Assembly (NCBI GenBank): GCA_020353135.1
Contig: CP070688.1
Coordinates: forward strand, 3,562,590 to 3,595,334
Source of the DNA: Chloroflexota bacterium
Lineage (GTDB): Bacteria > Chloroflexota > Anaerolineae > Promineifilales > Promineifilaceae
Direction of reading: 5' to 3'
DNA length: 32,745 bases
Translations under genes and position numbers: made by a program
The notes under the pieces: model-generated
Told to the model about the DNA's origin: nothing
The model's input: the letters and a program-made list of their open reading frames with translations, nothing else
Database searches by the model: none
Shown: positions 1 to 8,468 of the stretch, piece after piece
Layout of the letters: every line of letters begins with the position of its first letter
How positions within the stretch are numbered: position 1 is the first letter of the stretch

Positions 1-55
1 CGCCTGAAAATTCATCGTCTCCGGGGCTGAGCAAGTCGGATTTGGCCACGACGAG

Positions 56-391
56 TTGTTCAGAATTGAGTTAGATTGCGACGAGGCTTGCACAAATGTG
101 ATTCAGCACGCCTATGGTGGAGAAGACGTTGGCGCGATCCGGGTTGCCTGGGACTTTTCCGAAGGCGCCTTCATCATCACTATCTACGATGAAGGCCAGT
201 ATTTCGATGCCGATGATGTTCCCAAACCCAATATTCCCAGCTCACCAGATGATATAGAAAAACTTAAGATCGGCGGACTTGGCCTTCATTTCATGCGCAG
301 CATGATGGATGACGTGAAGTTTCACAACGACGCGGCCAGTAGTAACAGACTGGTGATGGTCAAGTATCTTTCCGATATCAGCCGCCAATGA
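56..391 (+). CDS. RsbW/SpoIIAB-like anti-sigma-type ATP-binding kinase, 5' end uncertain
   Basis: This is a cytoplasmic GHKL-fold protein of the anti-sigma factor/serine kinase group, which binds ATP and phosphorylates a STAS partner. The N box is DEACTNVIQHAY (residues 9-20 from the TTG at 56). The G1-like motif is YDEGQYFD, and the G2-like motif is GGLGLHFMRSMMDDV. Family members normally have about 20 to 30 residues before the N box. The frame from base 8 to 55 reads KFIVSGAEQVGFGHDEL, which looks like the family's first helix, but a TGA at 5-7 closes the frame just upstream. The true start is therefore unclear: TTG at 56, or a gene reaching off the window through a frameshift. The stop overlaps the next ATG (ATGA, 388-391), so translation is probably coupled to the STAS gene. 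No sigma factor gene is in the window. Confidence 0.82.
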   Translation: MFRIELDCDEACTNVIQHAYGGEDVGAIRVAWDFSEGAFIITIYDEGQYFDADDVPKPNIPSSPDDIEKLKIGGLGLHFMRSMMDDVKFHNDAASSNRLVMVKYLSDISRQ

Positions 392-744
392 GTATCTGGG
401 ATGAACCGACTGGTGAGGGAAGTTGGCTCGTCGTCGTCTCTGGGCGACTTGATCAAAGTCAAAACCAGTTGCTGGAGGAAGAGCTGAAAAGGCTGCTGGA
501 CGAAGGCCATCACCAGCTCATAGTCGACCTCAGCGACGTCACATACGTCAACAGCGGCGGCTTACGATGCTTGGTCACAATCTGGCGACAGGCGCGAGAG
601 CGCGGCGGAAACGTCGTCTTGTGCGGCCTAGGCGAGCGCCTTGCGCATGTCTTCCGGATCGTAGGGTTCGACAAGGTCTTCGTCATCTATCCCAGTCGAG
701 AAGACGCCCAGCGTGGTATAGCCTCTGAAACCGCCCGCGACTGA
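388..744 (+). CDS. STAS-domain anti-sigma factor antagonist
   Basis: This 118-residue single STAS domain resembles SpoIIAA/RsbV. In partner switching it is phosphorylated by the GHKL kinase encoded upstream and dephosphorylated by a SpoIIE-type phosphatase such as the one downstream. The phosphorylation loop reads DLSDVTYVNSGGLR. Ser56 aligns with SpoIIAA Ser58, while the usual Asp-Ser-Ser-Gly is Asn-Ser-Gly-Gly, so the phosphorylatable Ser is kept but the preceding Asp is not. The ATG overlaps the kinase stop codon by four bases. The length is normal for the family. The C-terminal tail after about residue 105 is polar and probably disordered. Context makes antagonist function likely; the final target is unknown. 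Confidence 0.9.
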   Translation: MSIWDEPTGEGSWLVVVSGRLDQSQNQLLEEELKRLLDEGHHQLIVDLSDVTYVNSGGLRCLVTIWRQARERGGNVVLCGLGERLAHVFRIVGFDKVFVIYPSREDAQRGIASETARD

Positions 745-842
745 CGGCGTGCGGGGCCAGGATTCTATCTGCCGCAGCTGTATAGAGCGCCGGACAGTTC
801 TCTGTAGGCTGTCGTTACCCCCTCCACCTTGACAGATCAATC

Positions 843-3737
843 ATGAATCTTGTTGCTCCACAGCAAGCGAGCGAGCTGCAGTGGCCGGCCGTCTCGCTGC
901 CCATGCTCCTGGTCGTTTTGACCCTCAGCGCCATTATCCTTTGGCGCCGCTATCGTTCGCGCCGCCAACTCGTCGAACGCATCAATGAGTTGGAGATGCT
1001 CAGCGCCGCCGGTCGTGCGATCGTCGCCGCTCAACTAGATCTACTTGCCCTCTGCCAGCTCATCGCCGACGAAGCGGCGAATATCATCGATACGGGCACT
1101 TTTCAGATCGGACTGTTTAACGACCAAACCTATGAGATTCTCTACTGGACCGTAAACGGTCAACTCCAGGAGACGCCGGCCTCCTTCAATCTGACGAACA
1201 AACCTGGACTTATAGGCTGGGTGAGGGACCAAAAGCAAGCTTTATTGATTGCTGACTTTGAGAAGGAAATGGCCGATCTGCCTGCCAAGTCGCGCTACGT
1301 AAGCGAATCGCCGCCACGCTCGGCCGTTTTTGTCCCTTTGGTCAGTGGCCGGCAGGCGATAGGTATTCTGGCCGCCCAGAGCGACCAGCCTGGAGCTTTT
1401 AGTGAGCATGACCTTGGCCGGCTGGCCATCCTGTCCAATCAGGCCGCGGCGGCAATAGCCAACGCCCAGATCTACGAGCGGGAGCGGACCAGGGCAGGCC
1501 ACCTGGAGTTAGTTGGCCAGATAGCCAGGCAGGTGAACGCCATCAACGATCTGGACGAGCTGTTGGGCAGAGTGGTCGACTTGACCAAACAAACCTTTGA
1601 ATTCGGTTCGGTCAATATCTTTGGAGTCGAAAAAGGATCGGACGAAGTGGTCATCCAGGCCAGCACTGTTCCAGGTCTTACTCCTGGATCGTTGCGGCTG
1701 GCCTTTGGCGCCGGATTGGTGGGCACGGCTGTAGCCAATAGGGCAACGGCTCTGTCCAACGACACGCAGGAAGACAGGCGCTTTCTCAGCGATAGATTAT
1801 CGGCCGACACGCGCTCTGAAATATCTATACCATTGATTGTCGATCAGGCAATACTGGGCGTCCTCGACGTCCAGAGTTCGCAGGTTGGCGCCTTCACATC
1901 CCAGGAGCAAACGGTGTTGGAGGCGCTGGCCGACCAGGTTGCAATAGCTATTCACAAAGCTCGACGATTGGCCACCCAGCGCCAACAGAGCTGGCTGGCT
2001 ACCGCCCAATTGCAGGTGGCCGAAGCGATCGGCCGCAGTTCGGATCTCGAAACATTGGCCGAGACTCTAGTAAGACTGACGGCCATGCTCACCGGCGCGG
2101 AGTCCTGCGTCATCTTGCTTTGGGTCGAGGAAATGCAGGCCTATCGTGGTCAGGCCGAGTTCGGTCTTACCGACGATGCAGCTTTCGAAGGCAAACTCCT
2201 TTCCATTGGCCAGTGGCACGCGCTGGACGCCGCCCATGTCGGGCTGGAACCGATCCACAGCGAGCATCCTCCGCCGTGGCTCGAGACGGGCGGTCGCCCT
2301 TATCAAAGCATGCTGTTGCCTCTGGTAACTAAGGGTCGCGCTTTGGGCGTCATGCAACTCAGCAACGGATACGACAAAGCTGACCTTTCTGCCAGCAGGT
2401 CCTGGCCGGCCGAAAGCCAGCAGGAATTGCTGCGCAATATCGCAAACCAGACGGCTATTGCCGTGGATAGCATTCAGCTGCAGATCGCTCAGCAGGAGGA
2501 GGCCTGGGTCAATACGGCGTTGCTACAGGTGGCCGAGGCAGTCAACAAACTCACCGACTTGAACGAGATCCTGTACACGATCGTCCGTATGGTGCCCATG
2601 CTGGTCGGCGTCAGATCTTGTATCGTGCTTATTTGGGACGAGGAGCAGCAGGCATATCGCGCCGGTCCGAGTCACGGGCTCAGCGAAATGGGGTACGGCC
2701 TCCTGGAGAGCTTTGACGTCGACTTCTCGGAATTCCCGCTGCTGGGCCGGCAGGACGTCGAGCGAATCGGGCCCGACGCGGCCTACTATACTTTTAAGCT
2801 CCCTGAGTGGATGGTCACTATCATGGACTCCGAGACTGCTGACGTATTTCCGCTATACGCTCGGGCCCGGCTGGTTGGCGCCCTCGTCGTTGGACCTGCG
2901 GTTAACGGCCGGCCACTAAGCGGCCGCAGACTGAACATCGTCACGGGCATCGCCCAGCAATCCGCGATCGCCGTCGTCAATGATAGGCTCTACAGAGAAT
3001 CGGCCGAGCGTAACCGCATGGACCAAGAACTACAGGTGGCAAGGTCTATCCAGGCCAGCCTTATCCCGGACAAGGCGCCCGAAATGGCCGGTTGCGATGT
3101 CGCAGGTTTTTGGCAGGCTGCCAGGGAAGTAAGCGGCGACTTTTACGATTTTATGCAATTGGCCGACGGTCGCTGGGGCATTGCTATCGCCGATGTGGCC
3201 GACAAAGGCGTTCCGGCCGCGCTGTTCATGGCCCTAAGCCGCACGATCTTGCGCACCGTGGCCTTTAATCGCCACAACCCGGCCGAAGTCCTGGAACGGA
3301 CAAACCGGCTCATCTACAACGACACGACATCGGACTTGTTCGTGACGGTTTTCTACGCCGTTTGGAGCGCAGGAGATCGTCTTTTGACGTTTGCCAGCGG
3401 CGGCCACAATCCCCCAATCCTGGTCCGCCGAAACGGCCAGATTTCATCACTGGGCGCCGACGGCATCGCCCTCGGTGTGATCGCCGATGTCAATCTGGAA
3501 CAGCGCCACGTCAATCTTCGCCGGGGCGACACTGTGATCTTCTACACAGACGGCGTGACCGAGGCCATGAACGAAGATTTCGATGAATTCGGGATAGAAC
3601 GTCTTTGCCTGGTCGCCAACTCGGCACGTCGTGGCCAAGCACGCGAGATTGTCTCGGCCATAACGGCCGCGGTACGCGACCACGCTGGTGAGACGCCTCA
3701 ATTTGACGATATCACCCTGGTCGTCCTCAAATACTAG
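843..3737 (+). CDS. Membrane-anchored four-GAF SpoIIE-type PP2C phosphatase
   Basis: The 964-residue protein has a short N-terminal segment, one membrane span (about 18-34), four GAF-like domains (about 67-210, 235-372, 403-545 and 573-715), a helical linker, and a SpoIIE/RsbU-type PP2C domain (741-964). Catalytic metal-site motifs are present: GDFYD (765-769), ADVADKG (783-789), SGGHNP (852-857), YTDGVTE (901-907) and FDDITLVV (954-961). It should dephosphorylate a phospho-STAS protein, most simply the product at 388-744, in response to ligands or redox state sensed by the GAF domains. GAF3 and GAF4 begin with near-matching stretches (LQVAEAIGRSSDL and LQVAEAVNKLTDL), suggesting internal duplication. 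The start is an ATG without a clear ribosome-binding site. The 98-base gap upstream holds no gene, so it is probably in the same operon. Confidence 0.93.
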   Translation: MNLVAPQQASELQWPAVSLPMLLVVLTLSAIILWRRYRSRRQLVERINELEMLSAAGRAIVAAQLDLLALCQLIADEAANIIDTGTFQIGLFNDQTYEILYWTVNGQLQETPASFNLTNKPGLIGWVRDQKQALLIADFEKEMADLPAKSRYVSESPPRSAVFVPLVSGRQAIGILAAQSDQPGAFSEHDLGRLAILSNQAAAAIANAQIYERERTRAGHLELVGQIARQVNAINDLDELLGRVVDLTKQTFEFGSVNIFGVEKGSDEVVIQASTVPGLTPGSLRLAFGAGLVGTAVANRATALSNDTQEDRRFLSDRLSADTRSEISIPLIVDQAILGVLDVQSSQVGAFTSQEQTVLEALADQVAIAIHKARRLATQRQQSWLATAQLQVAEAIGRSSDLETLAETLVRLTAMLTGAESCVILLWVEEMQAYRGQAEFGLTDDAAFEGKLLSIGQWHALDAAHVGLEPIHSEHPPPWLETGGRPYQSMLLPLVTKGRALGVMQLSNGYDKADLSASRSWPAESQQELLRNIANQTAIAVDSIQLQIAQQEEAWVNTALLQVAEAVNKLTDLNEILYTIVRMVPMLVGVRSCIVLIWDEEQQAYRAGPSHGLSEMGYGLLESFDVDFSEFPLLGRQDVERIGPDAAYYTFKLPEWMVTIMDSETADVFPLYARARLVGALVVGPAVNGRPLSGRRLNIVTGIAQQSAIAVVNDRLYRESAERNRMDQELQVARSIQASLIPDKAPEMAGCDVAGFWQAAREVSGDFYDFMQLADGRWGIAIADVADKGVPAALFMALSRTILRTVAFNRHNPAEVLERTNRLIYNDTTSDLFVTVFYAVWSAGDRLLTFASGGHNPPILVRRNGQISSLGADGIALGVIADVNLEQRHVNLRRGDTVIFYTDGVTEAMNEDFDEFGIERLCLVANSARRGQAREIVSAITAAVRDHAGETPQFDDITLVVLKY

Positions 3738-3746
3738 GCCCGAATC

Positions 3747-5180
3747 GTGAAGCATGAAACGGTAAAATCGGCCCGTTCGGCCCAAGCGACCATCTGGCTG
3801 ATCCTGGGACTGCTATCGTTCATATCTATTGGCTGTGCTGGTAAAGATGTTGACGCTTCCAAAGAAGCAACGGAGAGAGCCATTGAACCGTCCCCGACGC
3901 CCGGCGTAACCGGAACAAGCTCAGCGACCGCAACAGATACGCCGGCTGCCGTTGAAACGTTCACGGCCGATAATGGCCAGCTGACCGAATCGTCCACTTC
4001 GCGACCAACGGCGACCGCTGCCTGGCCGGCCGAGAGCGATCAAGTTCCATGCGGCCGGCTACTGCCTTTGCTCGCGGCCGAGCAGGCGCCGACGGACCGC
4101 CTGGCGGCCGGCGGCCCGGCGCTGGATCTTGCGCCAGAGGCAGCGCGGCCGGCTCTGGAAAGGTTGCTCTCAGCGCCAGAGACCGTTGGGCTGGCGGCAT
4201 TCGAAATTGGCAGTGAGTCTGATGGCGCCTATCTGAATCCAGATGTACCTATGCCTCTAGCTTCAGTGGTAAAGATCATTAATCTGATTGCCTACGCCGA
4301 GGCCGTCGCCGCCGGCAACCTGGATCCGGCCGAATGGATTCCCCTGTCCGAGATTGACCGGACCTATCTTCCCAGAACAGATCTCGGCGCTCACGCTAGA
4401 GCGGTCAAGGAGTTGCAAGAGCAGGGGCTCATAGCCTTGGACTCGCCCTCGACCCCGCTGGAAGAGGTTCCGTCGATGATGATTCGCCATAGTTCCAACG
4501 CAGCGGCCGACTATCTTCACTTGCGCCTTGGCCAGGCAACTATCGAGCAGACCGTGGTCGAGCTTGGCCTCCGTAGTCACACCGCGCCCTGCCCTTGGAT
4601 AGGCCAATTCTTGGTGATGGCCAATCGACAGACGGCAGTCGACAACCGGCGCACCATTCGGCGCTATATAGATGATCCAGAAATGTATGGCCGCGAGGCC
4701 TCGCGCCTGGCTGAAAGCTACGCCAACGACGAGGAATTCCGCCGGGTCGAGTCGAACCCAGGCTGGCGGGCTTCGATTAATACCCAGGTCTTGTTTAGCG
4801 ACAACTTGAATGCCCAGGCCAGCGCCCGAGACTATGCGGACTTGATGGCCCGCATTTTGAGTAATGAGCTCTCTAGTGACTATACGAATATAGTCGTTAG
4901 ACGCGCTCTCGAGTGGCCAATGATATTCCCTGTCAACCAGGAATTATTCACGGCGGTTGGCCTCAAAGACGGATCGTTGCCGGGCGTTCTCACCACCGCC
5001 TATTATGCTCAGCGAGCGGAAGATGGCGCTCAGCTCGTCGTCGTACTATTCTTTCGACAGCTACCCCGTAATACATACAGGCAATGGCGCAGAGACCTGC
5101 CTCACGACGAATTCGCCCGCTGGTTACTCTCCGATCCGGCCGCGATTCCGGCCCTGCGCGAGACCCTATGGAGCGGTTAG
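3747..5180 (+). CDS. Putative lipoprotein beta-lactamase-fold serine hydrolase
   Basis: This 477-residue protein starts at GTG 3747, nine bases after the SpoIIE-phosphatase stop, so it is probably in that operon. A hydrophobic segment (15-29) ends at Cys30 in an imperfect lipobox (SIGC), followed by a Ser/Thr/Pro-rich linker to about residue 100, as in secreted lipoproteins. The catalytic domain carries an SxxK motif (Ser173-Val-Val-Lys176), an SxN motif (Ser249-Ser-Asn251) and a KDG triad (407-409) in place of KTG. This is the arrangement of class A beta-lactamase-like and penicillin-binding proteins (Beta-lactamase2-like). I find no convincing Glu166 equivalent, so a role on peptidoglycan or a related substrate seems likelier than antibiotic hydrolysis. 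Its two distant relatives lie at 8469-11654. Confidence 0.78.
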   Translation: MKHETVKSARSAQATIWLILGLLSFISIGCAGKDVDASKEATERAIEPSPTPGVTGTSSATATDTPAAVETFTADNGQLTESSTSRPTATAAWPAESDQVPCGRLLPLLAAEQAPTDRLAAGGPALDLAPEAARPALERLLSAPETVGLAAFEIGSESDGAYLNPDVPMPLASVVKIINLIAYAEAVAAGNLDPAEWIPLSEIDRTYLPRTDLGAHARAVKELQEQGLIALDSPSTPLEEVPSMMIRHSSNAAADYLHLRLGQATIEQTVVELGLRSHTAPCPWIGQFLVMANRQTAVDNRRTIRRYIDDPEMYGREASRLAESYANDEEFRRVESNPGWRASINTQVLFSDNLNAQASARDYADLMARILSNELSSDYTNIVVRRALEWPMIFPVNQELFTAVGLKDGSLPGVLTTAYYAQRAEDGAQLVVVLFFRQLPRNTYRQWRRDLPHDEFARWLLSDPAAIPALRETLWSG

Positions 5181-5197
5181 AATCATCTGAACCGTTG

Positions 5198-5226
5198 TTG
5201 CAGCTCACTTGATAGAATAGTAGAAT
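5198..5226 (+). promoter_or_regulatory. Candidate promoter for the PP2C phosphatase gene
   Basis: TTGCAG (5198-5203) and TAGAAT (5221-5226) are separated by 17 bases. The -10 matches the consensus in five of six positions and the -35 only in its first three. A second TAGAAT lies at 5213-5218. A start near 5233 would give a leader of about 40 bases carrying GGGAAG before the ATG at 5274. Confidence 0.4.
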
Positions 5227-5273
5227 CGACGTCGCAGTGACGTTGGCGACAACGCCTCGGTTTCGGGAAGAAT

Positions 5274-6110
5274 ATGCCAGTGAAAGCTACTCTCCGCGCG
5301 GCTTGCGGAACCCATCCAGGCCAGCTCCGCGAAATTAACCAGGACAGCGCCCTGTCCCTTATCCGCTCTGAGAGGCTCGGTCAGGCGCTGGGCCTCTTTA
5401 TTGTCGCCGACGGTATGGGCGGTCATAAGGCCGGTGACATCGCCAGCAAACTGGCCGTGGAAACGATCAAAGACAACCTGGCCTGGATGCTCGAACAAGA
5501 CGACGCTCAGGCCACTGTTCTGGCCACCGCGCCAGTCGGTAACCCTGGTCACGCTGACAAGATGCTCGAGCGCAGATTGCGGCGAGCAGTGGAAGAAGCG
5601 AATCAGACTATCCATAACTACTCCATTGCCAATGAGGAGGAGGCGGGCAATCTTGGCTGCACTGTTACTTGTGTGCTCGTTGCCGGTTCCAAGGCGGTGA
5701 TTGGCAATGTTGGCGACAGCAGAACCTACCTTTATCGTGTGGATGAGCTTAGGCAAATTACCGATGACCACTCTTACGTTTGGCAGCTCGTCCGGGAGGG
5801 CTTTCTGCAGGTGGAGGATATTTACGATCACCCACAGCGAAACGTAATCACCAGGGCGCTCGGCAACCAGGATACTGTCGACGTTGATACGTGCACCTAT
5901 TCGCTGGAGGACGGTGACCGCCTGCTGCTCTGTAGTGATGGCGTGTGGGAGATGATTCGTGATCCGGCCGAGATTGCTGCTGCGCTTGACAATGAAGAAC
6001 TTGAGGCGGCCGTGGATCAGTTGATTCTGGCGGCAAATTACTACGGGGGGCTTGATAATATCGGGGTTGTCGTGGCTGAGTTCCAGTCGACAGAAGTCGA
6101 GGCCGACTGA
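5274..6110 (+). CDS. PP2C-family Ser/Thr protein phosphatase (Stp1/PrpC-like)
   Basis: This 278-residue cytoplasmic phosphatase is of the bacterial PPM type, which normally reverses Hanks-type kinase phosphorylation. The conserved motifs occur in order: RExNQD (19-24), VADGMGGHKAG (44-54), GCTVT (128-132), GNVGDSR (144-150), TRALGNQ (193-199), LCSDGVWEMI (219-228) and DNIGVVVAE (261-269). The metal-binding Asp residues 24, 46, 222 and 261 are all present, so it should be active. A GGGAAG lies just before the ATG. No Ser/Thr kinase gene is in the window. The next gene, fabF, begins 61 bases downstream on the same strand and may be co-transcribed. Confidence 0.92.
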   Translation: MPVKATLRAACGTHPGQLREINQDSALSLIRSERLGQALGLFIVADGMGGHKAGDIASKLAVETIKDNLAWMLEQDDAQATVLATAPVGNPGHADKMLERRLRRAVEEANQTIHNYSIANEEEAGNLGCTVTCVLVAGSKAVIGNVGDSRTYLYRVDELRQITDDHSYVWQLVREGFLQVEDIYDHPQRNVITRALGNQDTVDVDTCTYSLEDGDRLLLCSDGVWEMIRDPAEIAAALDNEELEAAVDQLILAANYYGGLDNIGVVVAEFQSTEVEAD

Positions 6111-6171
6111 CTGTTCGTCCCCTCCTGCTCGTCGGCAACCCAATCATATTTCGCTTCAAACGGAGATTACG

Positions 6172-7449
6172 ATGACGCCTCAAAGGAAACGTGTGGTTGT
6201 GACTGGGATAGGAGCCGTTACTGCTGTGGGGGAGACCGCACAAGAAACCTGGAATGGTCTGCTCGAAGGCCGTTCTGGAGTGCGATCAGGCAGTACATTG
6301 TTCGACACGAGCGACTATCCGGTCCAGATCTCGGCCGAGGTTGGATCCTTTGAGCCCAGAAGATTCATGGATTTCAAGGAAGCGCGGCGCATGTCCCGCT
6401 TTAGTCAATTTGCCGTAGTCGCCGCCAGAGAAGCGCTGGTCAACAGCCACTTGCTGCCTGACGAAGCTGAGGCAGGCACTCAGATAGACGGCGTCGAGTC
6501 GTCCCGAGCTGGAACCATAATTGGCACTTGCGTTGGAGGCTTTGTCGAGGTTCGCAATGGGACGCAAGTCTTCTTGGAGAAAGGTTATCGCCGAGTGGGC
6601 CCGATGTTCATACCCCGGATGCTGCACAACGCGGCAGCCGCCAACGTCAGCCATCAATTCGGCTTGCGGGGTCACAACTCGACAACCACCACCGCCTGTG
6701 CGGCCGGTGCCCAGGCCATAGGAGACGCCATCGAGGCTATTCGTCACGGCCGGGCCGACGTTATGGTCGCGGGCGGGACCGAGGCGCCAATTTGCGACGT
6801 TGGCCTGGCAGCCTTTTGGTCCACCGGCGCAATGTCGACGTCTCGCGATGGCAGCCCTGAGACCGCTAGCCGGCCATTTGACCTGAATCGCGACGGACTC
6901 GTCATTGGAGAAGGAGCCGCTTGCCTGGTGCTGGAGAGACTGGAACACGCCCTGGCTCGTTCAGCGCCGATCTTTGCCGAAGTCAGTGGCTTCGGCTCAA
7001 GTGGCGACGCTTATCACTTGACGGCGCCGGAACCTAGTGGCAGTGGTGAAGTTAGGGCCATGAGATGGGCGCTTGAAGACGCCGATCTCACTGTAAATGA
7101 CGTGGACTATATCAGCGCCCATGCTACGTCGACACCCATTGGCGACGCCATTGAAACACTGGCTATTAAGAGCCTTTTTGGCGAAGCAGCTTATGGAATT
7201 CCGGTGAGCGCCGCCAAGTCGATGATTGGCCATACGATTGGTGCGGCCGGGGCCATCGAGGCTGTTTCAAGTATCATGACGATCGTCGACGGCAAGATCC
7301 ATCCGACGACGAACTATGACAGACCCGATCCCGAGTGCGATTTGGATTATGTGCCAAATGAAGCGCGCCAGGCCGATACGTCCGTCGTCCTTTCAAATTC
7401 GCTCGGCATGGGTGGGCAAAATGCATCCCTCGTGTTCAGCCGCTACTGA
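6172..7449 (+). CDS. fabF: 3-oxoacyl-[acyl-carrier-protein] synthase II (KAS II)
   Basis: The 425-residue thiolase-fold condensing enzyme elongates acyl-ACP with malonyl-ACP in type II fatty acid synthesis. The catalytic set is intact: Cys176 in TACAAGAQ, His317 in SAHATSTPIGD, Lys349 in AAKSMIGHT and His354, followed by the glycine-rich GHTIGAAGAIEA and the C-terminal SNSLGMGGQNASLVF. The length matches the family (about 410-420). The ATG at 6172 is chosen because GGAG (6162-6165) sits six bases before it and the protein then starts directly with the family N-terminus, KRVVVTGIG. The frame is open further upstream but with no family similarity. No other fatty acid synthesis genes (acpP, fabD, fabG) are adjacent. 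A KAS-like enzyme in another acyl pathway cannot be excluded. Confidence 0.93.
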   Translation: MTPQRKRVVVTGIGAVTAVGETAQETWNGLLEGRSGVRSGSTLFDTSDYPVQISAEVGSFEPRRFMDFKEARRMSRFSQFAVVAAREALVNSHLLPDEAEAGTQIDGVESSRAGTIIGTCVGGFVEVRNGTQVFLEKGYRRVGPMFIPRMLHNAAAANVSHQFGLRGHNSTTTTACAAGAQAIGDAIEAIRHGRADVMVAGGTEAPICDVGLAAFWSTGAMSTSRDGSPETASRPFDLNRDGLVIGEGAACLVLERLEHALARSAPIFAEVSGFGSSGDAYHLTAPEPSGSGEVRAMRWALEDADLTVNDVDYISAHATSTPIGDAIETLAIKSLFGEAAYGIPVSAAKSMIGHTIGAAGAIEAVSSIMTIVDGKIHPTTNYDRPDPECDLDYVPNEARQADTSVVLSNSLGMGGQNASLVFSRY

Positions 7450-7488
7450 TCTTGTTGGAGGGTCGCGGGATCAATAGATCCGGCTACT

Positions 7489-8454
7489 TCATTTCCAGGC
7501 CGTAACTTCGTCCAACGATTGTTTCTCCTCGGGCGTCAGTGCAACTTCAGCTCCCTTGACGGTTTCTTCAAGTTGCGCAACGCTATTGGCGCCTATGATG
7601 GCGGACGACACGGTTGGATTTGCTAGGACCCAGGCGATGGCCATTTGGGCGATGGTGGCGCCGCGATCTTGGCCGATCTCCTCGAGCTTTTCCACGGCTT
7701 CAAAGCCCCTATCATTCATGTAGCGTTTCTTCACCCCGCCGGCCCTGGCTGAATCGGGCAAGTCGCCATCGCGACGATACTTGCCCGTGAGAAACCCGCC
7801 AGCCAGCGGGCTATAGGGGATCACGCCGATCGCCTGATCCTGGCATAGAGGCTGCAACTCTCGTTCGAACTCCGTCCGGTGAACGTAGCTGTAATGAGGC
7901 TGCAAACTGTCGAACCGAGCGATCCGACGCAGATCGCTGACCCACAGTGATTTGGCCAATAGCCAGGCAGGATAGTTGGAGCAGCCGATGTAGCGCACCT
8001 TTCCGGCCGATACTAGGCTGTCCAAAGCCTCCAGTGTTTCGTCCAGGGGCGTGTCGTCATCGGGGAAATGGACCTGGTACAGATCGATATGATCAGTTTG
8101 AAGCCGCCTAAGGCTTTGTTCCACTGAGCGCATTATATGAACTCGCGATAGCCCTTCCTCATTCGGGCCCAAACCCATCCGGCCGCGCACCTTGGTAGCA
8201 ATAACCAGACTGTCGCGGTCGACGACGCTCCTGGCCAACCAGTTTCCAATAATGGTTTCGCTCTCGCCGCCTGCGTTGCCTGGAGCCCAGCGCGAATAGA
8301 TGTCAGCGGTATCGACGAAGTTGATTCCCAGCTCGACCGCCCTGGACATGACGGCAAATGAAGCAGGTTCGTCGGCCGTCCAGCCGAACTGCATTGTGCC
8401 CAGGCAGATGGTTGAGACACGTATTCCTGTGCGTCCCAATCTTCGGTACTCCAT
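7489..8454 (-). CDS. Aldo/keto reductase
   Basis: This 321-residue (beta/alpha)8 NADPH-dependent oxidoreductase carries the AKR catalytic tetrad: Asp48 and Tyr53 (VDTADIY), Lys88 (IATK) and His129 (YQVHFPD). The cofactor end contains GCSNYPAW and VIPYSPLAGGFLTGKY. The C-terminal SSAIIGANSVAQLEE is the usual phosphate-binding strand and helix. The substrate cannot be told from sequence; these enzymes typically reduce aldehydes or ketones and are often involved in detoxification. A GGAGG (complement of 8462-8466) sits seven bases before the ATG and overlaps the space after the upstream hydrolase stop, 14 bases away. It is therefore the last gene of the NUDIX-hydrolase-hydrolase unit. It converges with fabF. 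Confidence 0.93.
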   Translation of the reverse strand: MEYRRLGRTGIRVSTICLGTMQFGWTADEPASFAVMSRAVELGINFVDTADIYSRWAPGNAGGESETIIGNWLARSVVDRDSLVIATKVRGRMGLGPNEEGLSRVHIMRSVEQSLRRLQTDHIDLYQVHFPDDDTPLDETLEALDSLVSAGKVRYIGCSNYPAWLLAKSLWVSDLRRIARFDSLQPHYSYVHRTEFERELQPLCQDQAIGVIPYSPLAGGFLTGKYRRDGDLPDSARAGGVKKRYMNDRGFEAVEKLEEIGQDRGATIAQMAIAWVLANPTVSSAIIGANSVAQLEETVKGAEVALTPEEKQSLDEVTAWK

Positions 8455-8468
8455 GCTGTTTCCTCCAT

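Noticed and set aside
829..834. TTGACA as a promoter for the SpoIIE phosphatase gene
   Set aside because: It ends only eight bases before the ATG, leaving no room for a -10, and the gene is probably in the upstream operon.
5205..6143. Long open frame of 312 codons on the minus strand
   Set aside because: It lies opposite the PP2C phosphatase, whose motifs are complete, and its translation shows no recognisable domain. It is a shadow of the real gene.
6052..6171. N-terminal extension of the FabF frame
   Set aside because: It overlaps the PP2C gene, has no family similarity and lacks the GGAG site present before ATG 6172.
6286..6948. Open frame of 220 codons on the minus strand
   Set aside because: It is antisense to fabF, with no domain and no ribosome-binding site; fabF has an intact catalytic set.
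7468..7481. GGATC-AATA-GATCC as a terminator between fabF and the reductase gene
   Set aside because: The stem is only five base pairs and there is no T-run on either side.
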